DNA of 12,865 nt from Bacillota bacterium (GTDB lineage Bacteria > Bacillota > Clostridia > Christensenellales > Borkfalkiaceae): assembly GCA_003343805.1 (NCBI GenBank), contig QAKM01000018.1:1-12865 (forward strand), read 5' to 3'. Within the stretch, counting starts at the first letter, position 1. Each line of letters starts with the position of its first letter. The notes under the pieces are model-generated. The model saw only the letters and a list, made by a program, of their open reading frames with translations. It was not told the origin of the DNA and did no database searches. The translations under genes and the position numbers were made by a program. Shown here one piece after another: positions 8,169 through 12,865 of the stretch.

Positions 8169-8174
8169 TCGTAT

Positions 8175-8180
8175 CCCTCC
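8175..8180 (-). promoter_or_regulatory. Shine-Dalgarno site that sets the surface-protein start
   Basis: GGAGGG on the minus strand, 6 nt upstream of the ATG at 8168. It decides the start over the in-frame ATG at 8276, which lies upstream of the predicted transcription start. Confidence 0.85.
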
Positions 8181-8243
8181 GTCCAAAACGGGTCCTGCGC
8201 GGCTCTCCCCAAGCTGGAGCCCCACATATAGTATATTGCTTTT

Positions 8244-8272
8244 AGTATAACACAACGCAGGCAAAAACGCAA
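8244..8272 (-). promoter_or_regulatory. Sigma-A promoter of the surface-protein gene
   Basis: On the minus strand TTGCGT (8267-8272), a 17-nt spacer, and TATACT (8244-8249) preceded by TGT, an extended -10. The predicted start is near 8237, giving a leader of about 70 nt that contains the GGAGGG ribosome binding site at 8175-8180. A second TATACT at 8230-8235 has no matching -35. Confidence 0.75.
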
Positions 8273-8326
8273 GCAAATCGCCCGCATTCCCGCCCGAGCC
8301 TTCCCCTTTTCGCGCGAAAATCGCTT

Positions 8327-8355
8327 ACATAATTTTCCATGCCCTTCCCATACTT
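8327..8355 (+). promoter_or_regulatory. Predicted forespore (sigma-G-like) promoter of the germination operon
   Basis: ACATA (8327-8331), a 17-nt spacer, and CATACTT (8349-8355) are close to the sigma-G pattern GHATR / CATxHTA. Germinant-receptor operons in Bacillus are transcribed by sigma-G in the forespore, so the position makes sense. The -10 box ends only 5 nt before the gerAA-type ATG at 8361, placing the expected RNA start at or next to the start codon. Sigma-E also uses CATA-type -10 boxes and is the main alternative. Confidence 0.6.
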
Positions 8356-8360
8356 GTTGC

Positions 8361-9791
8361 ATGAACATTCTTGGCGATCTTGCAACCGATTTCCGCGCCC
8401 TCAAGGAACGCCTCCCCGCCGAGGACATCCTCTCCTTCGACTTCACGGCAGAGGGCGGGATCTCCTTCCGGGTGCTCTTCTGCGACCCCGTCACCGACAA
8501 GGAGCTTTTAGGCACGCTCGTCGTGCGGCCCCTCCTCTCTTACCGCGGCGGACGAAGGGCGGAAGAAGTGGGGAGCAAGCTCGCTTCGCCCGAGCTTCGC
8601 GCCTTTTCCGACCTCAACGAGCTTGCCGGGGAAGTGCTTGCAGGCAACCCCGTGCTCCTTTGGGAGGGCATGGACAAGGCGCTCGTCGTCGGCACAAAGA
8701 AGGTCTTTCTCCGCGCCGTCATGGAGCCGCCCACGAACGTCGCCGTCAAGGGCCCGCGCGAGGGCTTCATCGAGGACGTTAAGGTCAACACCTCCCTCGT
8801 CCGCCGCCGGCTCAAGACGGGGGATCTGCGCATCCGCTTCCTCAAAGTGGGGCGGCGCTCCTCGACGTTCGTCGCCCTGTGCTATCTCGACGGGATCGCC
8901 CGGGAGAACGTTGTCAGAGGCATCGAGGAAAAGCTCGGCGCCATCGACATCGACGCCGTGCCCGACTCCTCCTATCTTGCAGACTTCCTCTCGTCGCGGC
9001 CGCACGCGCTCATCAAACAGGTCGGCACGACGGAGAAGCCCGACATCTTCTGCGCCAAACTCGCGGAAGGGAGGGTGGGGCTCCTTGTGGACGGTTCGCC
9101 CATCGCCCTCACCCTCCCCTATCTCTTCACCGAGGACCTGCAGTCGGCGGAAGACTACTTCGTGCCATCCGTGCGGGCGACGCTCACCCGCCTTCTGCGC
9201 CTCCTCGCGCTGTTCGCGGCGGTCTACCTGCCCGCCTTCTATGTGGCGGCGCAGCTCTTCAAACTGCAGCTCTTCCCCGTCAAACTGCTCCTCACCATCG
9301 CGGGGAGCATCCGCGACATCCCCCTCTCCCCCGCCCTCGAGATGCTGCTCGTCCTGCTCATGCTGGAAGTTCTCAACGAAGCGAGCATCCGGATGCCCAA
9401 ATATGTGGGCATGGCGCTCTCCGTCGTGGGCGCGCTCGTGCTGGGAGAGACGGCGGTGCGCGCGGGGTTCTTCTCCACGCCCGCCATCATCATCGTCGCG
9501 ATGAGCGGCATCGGGCTGTATGCCGTGCCCGACCTCATCGAAGTGACGAGCGTCGTGCGCCTCTTCATGCTGCTCGCCGCGGGGAGCCTCGGCACCTACG
9601 GGATCATTTTGGCGACGGCGCTCATCCTGCTCGAGCTCGTGACGACGGAGAACTTCGGCGTCCCCCTCATGGCGCCCTTCTCCCCCGTCCTTCCGCGCGA
9701 CCTCAAGGACAGCATCGTCAAGAGCCCGCTGCGTTCGCTCAGGATGCGGCCCGCCGTTTTCAACGGTCCCGACCGAAGGAGGATGAAATGA
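8361..9791 (+). CDS. Spore germination protein, GerA family (GerAA-type subunit)
   Basis: The A subunit of a GerA-type germinant receptor in the spore inner membrane, which takes part in sensing small-molecule germinants and triggering ion and DPA release. It has 476 residues, similar to the family. Residues 1-270 are the soluble N-terminal part, with family motifs GPREGFIEDVKVNTSLVRRR (131-150), PDSSYLADFL (201-210), TTEKPD (223-228) and EGRVGLLVDGSP (236-247). Residues about 275-425 form the membrane part, with several helices around LEMLLVLLMLEVLNEASIRM (326-345) and the conserved G-x-AV-x-AG (362-369, GETAVRAG). The C-terminal tail is basic. ATG 8361 fits the family start but has no Shine-Dalgarno, and a -10-like box lies just upstream. 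It is the first gene of a three-gene operon; its stop overlaps the next start (ATGAAATGA, 9783-9791). The family is certain; the germinant is unknown, so no specific paralogue symbol is given. Confidence 0.93.
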   Translation: MNILGDLATDFRALKERLPAEDILSFDFTAEGGISFRVLFCDPVTDKELLGTLVVRPLLSYRGGRRAEEVGSKLASPELRAFSDLNELAGEVLAGNPVLLWEGMDKALVVGTKKVFLRAVMEPPTNVAVKGPREGFIEDVKVNTSLVRRRLKTGDLRIRFLKVGRRSSTFVALCYLDGIARENVVRGIEEKLGAIDIDAVPDSSYLADFLSSRPHALIKQVGTTEKPDIFCAKLAEGRVGLLVDGSPIALTLPYLFTEDLQSAEDYFVPSVRATLTRLLRLLALFAAVYLPAFYVAAQLFKLQLFPVKLLLTIAGSIRDIPLSPALEMLLVLLMLEVLNEASIRMPKYVGMALSVVGALVLGETAVRAGFFSTPAIIIVAMSGIGLYAVPDLIEVTSVVRLFMLLAAGSLGTYGIILATALILLELVTTENFGVPLMAPFSPVLPRDLKDSIVKSPLRSLRMRPAVFNGPDRRRMK

Positions 9792-10867
9792 AGATCGCCC
9801 CGCGTCAGCTTCTCTTTCTGCTTGCCTGCCTGACTCCCCTTTTAAAGCTCATCCTGATGCCCGCACAGCTCGCCGCGGACACCGGGAACGACCTGCTCCT
9901 TTCGGCGCTCCTGCTGCTTGCCGCCGAGAGCGCGGCCGTCTTTGCGGCGGTGCTGCTCGCAAAGCGGGGGCTCTCCCTGTTTGCGCTCGTGGAGCGCTCC
10001 CTCGGCCGTGCCGCAGCCGCGGTGGCGTGCACGCTCCTGGCGCTCTTCTTCCTCTTCGCCGCCTATATCCCGCTGTTTGAACAAAAGCTCATGGTGCAGA
10101 GCGTCTTTTACGATACGCTCCCCTCCGACCTGCTGTTTGCGCCCTTCTTTCTCCTCTCTGCCTATTTCTGTCTCAAGCCCATCGGCTGTTTCGGGCGCAT
10201 CTTCGATCTTTTAGGGCCGCTTGCCATCCTCTCCTTCTTCTTTCTGATGCTCTTCTCCGTCGGGGAGACGGACTTCCTCTCGCTCGCCCCCGTCGGCGTC
10301 ACGGGCGCGGGGAGCATCCTCTCCGCCGCCCTCCATGCAGCGGCATGGGCGTTTGACGGAGCGCTCGTGCTCGCCCTTCTGGGCCGGATCGAGTACCGCA
10401 AGGGCCTTGCCTGGAAGGCGGCGCTGGCGCATCTTGCAGGAGGAGCGGCGGTGCTCTTGTTCCTTGCAGTCTTTTACGGCATCTTTCAGGACATCGCCCC
10501 CGTGCAGTTCTTCGCCTTTGCCAAGACGGCCAAATACTTCCCCGCCATCCGCCTTCTGGGCCGCGTCGACTATCTCTTCATCTATGCCCTGGCCCTTGCG
10601 ATGGTGTTCGCCTCCCTTCTGCCCATGCTCTCGGCGGCGGAGATGCTCAAGCAGACGTTCGGTGAGAGCAAGCCGCGCGTCCTCCTCTACTCGCTGCTCC
10701 TGAACGGGGCGATGGCGGCCGTCTCGTCGGCGCTCGTATTTGCCTTCCCCGCCGCCGAACGCTTTCTCACGCGCACGCTCTTCTGGCTCTTTCCCCTCTT
10801 CGGGATGCTCCTGCCCGCCCTGCTGCTCCTGCTGCGGCCCCAAGCGGCCAAAGGGAGGCGGCCATGA
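9788..10867 (+). CDS. Spore germination permease, GerB family (GerAB-type subunit)
   Basis: The B subunit of the germinant receptor, an integral membrane protein of the APC transporter superfamily that in known receptors forms the germinant-binding site. It has 359 residues and about ten hydrophobic segments (roughly 7-27, 36-57, 75-97, 113-130, 140-157, 178-198, 208-232, 259-281, 298-320, 329-348). Family-like features are the start KIAPRQLLFLL, the KRGLSLFALVERSLGR loop (59-74) and the FAKTAKYFPAIRLLGRVDYLFI stretch (243-264), which matches the conserved region preceding a late helix. It is a divergent member and was identified as much by position as by motifs. AGGAGG (9777-9782) lies 5 nt before ATG 9788, which overlaps the upstream stop. 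The 3' end overlaps the next gene by ATGA, indicating translational coupling. Confidence 0.88.
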   Translation: MKIAPRQLLFLLACLTPLLKLILMPAQLAADTGNDLLLSALLLLAAESAAVFAAVLLAKRGLSLFALVERSLGRAAAAVACTLLALFFLFAAYIPLFEQKLMVQSVFYDTLPSDLLFAPFFLLSAYFCLKPIGCFGRIFDLLGPLAILSFFFLMLFSVGETDFLSLAPVGVTGAGSILSAALHAAAWAFDGALVLALLGRIEYRKGLAWKAALAHLAGGAAVLLFLAVFYGIFQDIAPVQFFAFAKTAKYFPAIRLLGRVDYLFIYALALAMVFASLLPMLSAAEMLKQTFGESKPRVLLYSLLLNGAMAAVSSALVFAFPAAERFLTRTLFWLFPLFGMLLPALLLLLRPQAAKGRRP

Positions 10868-12117
10868 AGCCCCTCTTAAAGCGTGCCGCCCCCAAGCTGG
10901 CGCTCCTTTTGGGCGGCGTGCTGCTGTTTGCCTTCTTCTCCAATGATTTCGGGCTCGTGGACATCCAGAAGACGGCCGTCATCCTGGCGGCCGGCATCGA
11001 CCGAACGGAGGAGGGATACGAGCTGACGGCGCAGATCTCCGTTCCCAAGGGCGGAGAGTCGGCGGGCGGAACGGCGAGCGTGGAACTGACGGGAAGGGGC
11101 GAGACCGTCGCGGACTGCCTGATGCAGATGTACGCGAACTCGGGCTGGGTGCCCAAGTTTGATTTCTGTTCCCTCGTGCTCCTCGGCGAAGAGACGGCCC
11201 GCGCAGGCGCCATGCCCGCCCTCAACTACTTCCTGCACAATGAATATATGTCGGACGACTGCGCCGTTGCCGCCTGCGAGGGGCGCGCGGGCGAACTGCT
11301 GCAAAAAAAGAGCGCCATCGACGACACCCCCTCGCTCGCCATCGCCAAACTCTTTTCGGGCGCAACGGAAAAATCGGGCGCGACCGTCAAGAACACCCTG
11401 CGCGAGTTTGCCGTCTCCACGCTGGGCAAGGCGGAGAGCTCCTTCATGCCCTACATCCGCGCCTTTCCGGACGGAGAAGGCGAAAACGGGGGCGGATCGG
11501 CGGAAGGCTCTTCCGGCAATGCCGGGAGCGGAGGCGGGTCGGAAGAAAGCTCCTCCGGAAGCGGCGCGGGCGGGAGCGGCAATGCGGGCAGCGGCGCAGA
11601 TCAAGGCGAAGCGCCCGTCCTCTTCCGTGCGGAGGAGACCGCCCTCTTTTTCCGCGGCCGGATGACGGGACTGCTCTCCGCCGAGGAGACGTTCGCCTAC
11701 AACCTTCTCATGGGCCATGTAAGCGCGGGCATCCTCACGGTGGAGGGCGAAGACGGGCTGCCCGTCTCTCTCAGCATCAAGCGGGGAACGGGAAAAGCGG
11801 CGCTCTCGGACGGGGAAGCTCTGCGGGCAGAACTCTCCGTTTCACTCAAGGTGCTCGTGAGCGACCGCGCGGAGGAGGACTTCCTCGCCGGCACCGAGAC
11901 CAACGTCGCAACACGCACCGACGAGGCGCGCGCGGAAGAGCTGCTCCGCGGCTATGTTTCCTCCCTTTGGGAGACCTGCGGGGAGAGCGGATGCGACCTC
12001 TTTCTCCTTGCGCGCGAACTCTATCGCCGCGACCCCGGGCGATACGAGGCAGAAAAAGAACGCTTCCCCTCCGGGATCGGGGCGGACATCTCCGTCACGG
12101 TGCGCGGCGCGGAATGA
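10864..12117 (+). CDS. Spore germination protein, GerC family (GerAC-type subunit), without lipobox
   Basis: The C subunit of the germinant receptor, normally a lipoprotein on the outer face of the spore inner membrane. It has 417 residues. The family N-domain is recognisable at VDIQKTAVILAAGIDRTEEG (32-51), corresponding to the usual region just after the lipid-modified Cys-Trp. Here no cysteine occurs before residue 85, and the hydrophobic stretch 11-25 instead looks like a membrane anchor. Residues 204-249 are an unusual Gly/Ser/Glu-rich linker between the N-terminal domains and the C-terminal domain (about 250-417), which contains the long helix region LLRGYVSSLWE (360-370). GGGAGG (10853-10858) lies 5 nt before ATG 10864, which overlaps the previous stop. 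Third and last gene of the operon. No terminator is seen after it. Confidence 0.88.
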   Translation: MKPLLKRAAPKLALLLGGVLLFAFFSNDFGLVDIQKTAVILAAGIDRTEEGYELTAQISVPKGGESAGGTASVELTGRGETVADCLMQMYANSGWVPKFDFCSLVLLGEETARAGAMPALNYFLHNEYMSDDCAVAACEGRAGELLQKKSAIDDTPSLAIAKLFSGATEKSGATVKNTLREFAVSTLGKAESSFMPYIRAFPDGEGENGGGSAEGSSGNAGSGGGSEESSSGSGAGGSGNAGSGADQGEAPVLFRAEETALFFRGRMTGLLSAEETFAYNLLMGHVSAGILTVEGEDGLPVSLSIKRGTGKAALSDGEALRAELSVSLKVLVSDRAEEDFLAGTETNVATRTDEARAEELLRGYVSSLWETCGESGCDLFLLARELYRRDPGRYEAEKERFPSGIGADISVTVRGAE

Positions 12118-12187
12118 GGCGCTTCCCCCGAAGGCAGACACAAAGATCTGCGGCGGGAGCGGCGGGAACGGCCCTGAAACGTCGCGC
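12118..12187. other. Gap after the germination operon
   Basis: A 5-bp hairpin (GCAGA/TCTGC, about 12133-12150) follows the stop codon but has no T-run, so it is not a convincing terminator on the plus strand. No gene is seen. Operon read-through into the RNA locus is possible. Confidence 0.4.
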
Positions 12188-12216
12188 AAAAAAAGTCGGC
12201 AAAAACGCAAAAAAAA
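12188..12216 (+). promoter_or_regulatory. A-tract UP-element-like region
   Basis: Three A-runs, A7 (12188-12194), A5 (12201-12205) and A8 (12209-12216), spaced roughly one helical turn apart, lie immediately upstream of the -35 box at 12230. Such tracts commonly raise promoter strength through RNA polymerase alpha-subunit contacts, as at rRNA promoters. They stand out sharply from the GC-rich surroundings. Confidence 0.6.
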
Positions 12217-12229
12217 TTCCCCCAAACGC

Positions 12230-12257
12230 TTGACAAAATCGGGATATGTGTTATAAT
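12230..12257 (+). promoter_or_regulatory. Very strong sigma-A promoter of the large RNA
   Basis: Consensus TTGACA (12230-12235), a 16-nt spacer, and consensus TATAAT (12252-12257) preceded by TGT (extended -10). Transcription should start near 12264. It is the best promoter in the window and no open reading frame of note follows it. Confidence 0.9.
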
Positions 12258-12321
12258 ATAGCCAAGAAAGAGAAAGAAACACACAAAACAAGTTACTTTC
12301 TCACAAATAACCACAAGGGGA

Positions 12322-12445
12322 CTACTCCAATGTGCACGTAAATCGATGCAACTTTAGGGCAATCTTACAAGGAAGGAAAGACCAATGCACAATTAACGCG
12401 ATAACTTCAAAGGCGGAAATTGAATCAGCGAGGGCTACTCCAATG
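12322..12445 (+). repeat. Internal repeat A of the RNA (CTACTCCAATG, two copies)
   Basis: The 11-nt sequence CTACTCCAATG occurs exactly at 12322-12332 and 12435-12445. Each copy is preceded by purines able to pair with TCC (GGA in the first, GGG in the second), placing CTAC in a loop. Confidence 0.8.
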
Positions 12446-12614
12446 ACCATGTGACCCAAGTGGTAAGGGCAAGCGGGGAAAGCAGGCTGACCCGCAAAGC
12501 GGAGAAATCTTCTCCGAGAGAATCTCATATCGGGAGGTACGCTTGATATGATCAACTTCATTCCCCATGAGGCAAGGAAGATCTCGGATAAGGAGGACAG
12601 ACCAACGTACAATT
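12369..12614 (+). repeat. Internal repeat B of the RNA (two near-identical 25-26-nt copies)
   Basis: Copy 1 at 12369-12394 and copy 2 at 12590-12614 share the pattern AAGGA(A)GGAxAGACCAAyG, then yACAATT. They differ by one single-base gap and three substitutions. Together with repeat A this gives the order A-B-A-B, suggesting two related modules of unequal length. Confidence 0.8.
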
Positions 12615-12759
12615 TCACCGAAGGGGCGCAAAGCTGATCGGATGAACGGAACTTGAGCGATCGACCTACTTGATCGCACCGGAAGTTTGATTCCACATTG
12701 AGTTCAAGCCGAGAAGTGCCGAAACGGCCCGCCCCGGTAACAACTGAATTTTGGCAAAT

Positions 12760-12795
12760 AAATATCCACGTGCAAAGCACGTGGTATTTCATTTT
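12760..12795 (+). terminator. Terminator-like hairpin of the large RNA
   Basis: CCACGTGC (12766-12773) pairs with GCACGTGG (12777-12784) across an AAA loop. The stem extends by AAATA/TATTT with one bulged T. It is followed by a T-rich but interrupted run (TATTTCATTTT). It could end the transcript, or it could be an internal stem, because folded sequence continues to the window edge. Confidence 0.55.
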
Positions 12796-12796
12796 C

Positions 12797-12865
12797 GGGC
12801 ATAGCCCTAAACGATACTGGCTGCGCACAAGTGCGCCGGAGAATTGGCCTGCCAGCCATGCATTG
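12797..12865 (+). other. Further hairpin-forming sequence, cut by the window end
   Basis: GGGC/GCCC (12797-12800 with 12804-12807), GCGCAC/GTGCGC (12823-12828 with 12831-12836) and an enclosing CTGGC/GCCAG (12817-12821 with 12851-12855) can pair. This may be the 3' domain of the large RNA or a separate structured element. No gene is recognised. Confidence 0.45.

Larger units (their letters stand above)
12264..12795 (+). ncRNA. Large structured non-coding RNA of unassigned class
   Basis: No plausible plus-strand reading frame follows the strong promoter, and base composition drops sharply from the GC-rich genes. The sequence forms many local and nested helices: 12270-12276/12296-12302, 12331-12336/12386-12391, 12397-12402/12424-12430 (one bulge), 12473-12477/12491-12495, 12500-12506/12510-12516, 12526-12531/12545-12550, 12657-12662/12672-12677, and 12718-12721/12725-12728. 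An outer helix 12623-12628/12730-12735 encloses 12647-12656/12704-12711 (CGGaaCTTGA with TCAAGCCG). Two GGR-CTAC-TCC hairpins occur at 12319-12328 and 12432-12441. The 3' end is taken at a terminator-like hairpin near 12760-12795, but structure continues beyond it. Size and style recall large ornate RNAs such as ROOL, OLE or GOLLD. I cannot assign one; tmRNA and RNase P signatures were not found. Confidence 0.72.

Noticed and set aside
6558..8231. A 557-codon open frame on the plus strand opposite the surface protein
   Set aside because: Arg/Ala/Gly-rich product with no domain, opposite a gene with signal peptide, repeats, membrane anchor, promoter and terminator.
12317..12614. A CRISPR array from the repeated CTACTCCAATG and ACCAA elements
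   Set aside because: Only two copies of each, unequal spacing (113 and 221 nt), and the repeats sit inside a folded RNA rather than between uniform spacers.
12264..12795. tmRNA, RNase P RNA or a group II intron as the identity of the RNA
   Set aside because: No tRNA-like CCA end or tag frame, no RNase P core sequences that I recognise, and no GUGYG start with a domain V hairpin. A model search would still be needed to exclude them.
12322..12828. A 168-codon open frame on the minus strand over the RNA locus
   Set aside because: The product is Cys- and Ser-rich with no domain, has no ribosome site, and runs against the strong plus-strand promoter. It is most likely chance openness over a structured RNA.
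1..12865. Insertion sequences, prophage genes or tRNA genes
   Set aside because: No transposase, integrase or phage gene motifs, no terminal inverted repeats with target duplication, and no cloverleaf was found by eye.

Overview
The window is high-GC coding DNA from what looks like an endospore-forming Clostridia-type Firmicute. The evidence is a complete tripartite GerA-type germinant-receptor operon, sigma-A promoters with near-consensus -35 and -10 boxes, GGAGG-type ribosome binding sites, and two promoter-like motifs resembling forespore sigma-G sites. No species can be named from the sequence alone.

Layout. (1) 1-2406, minus strand: a two-gene galactose operon, galK then galM, read from an extended -10 sigma-A promoter at 2378-2406 and ended by a 16-bp hairpin terminator at 26-62. 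(2) 2438-3121, plus strand: a small secreted polysaccharide deacetylase, divergent from galK across a 66-bp gap that the two promoters fill. (3) 3075-5615, minus strand: a Ca2+-type P2 ATPase whose 3' end overlaps the deacetylase tail to tail by 47 bp. (4) 5760-8272, minus strand: a large surface protein with an acidic Pro/Glu linker, a short beta-helix repeat region and Ig-like domains, membrane-anchored at its C-terminus, with its own promoter and terminator. (5) 8327-12117, plus strand: a three-gene spore germination operon (GerA, GerB and GerC subunits) with 3-4-nt ATGA overlaps. (6) 12188-12865, plus strand: a lower-GC, non-coding segment with a very strong promoter (A-tracts, TTGACA, 16-nt spacer, TGTTATAAT) that drives a large, elaborately folded RNA of at least about 530 nt.

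How the parts relate. GalK and GalM form the entry end of galactose use; no galT or galE is present here. The deacetylase, the Ca2+ pump and the germination operon could all serve the spore (cortex or wall peptidoglycan, calcium, germinant sensing). This is supported by similar CA[T/C]ACTT boxes just upstream of all three start codons, but it remains inference.

The most interesting items are the large structured RNA at the right end, which I cannot assign to a known class with confidence and which contains an internal sequence duplication, and a set of genes that lack a Shine-Dalgarno sequence and have a -10-like box so close to ATG that leaderless mRNAs are predicted.
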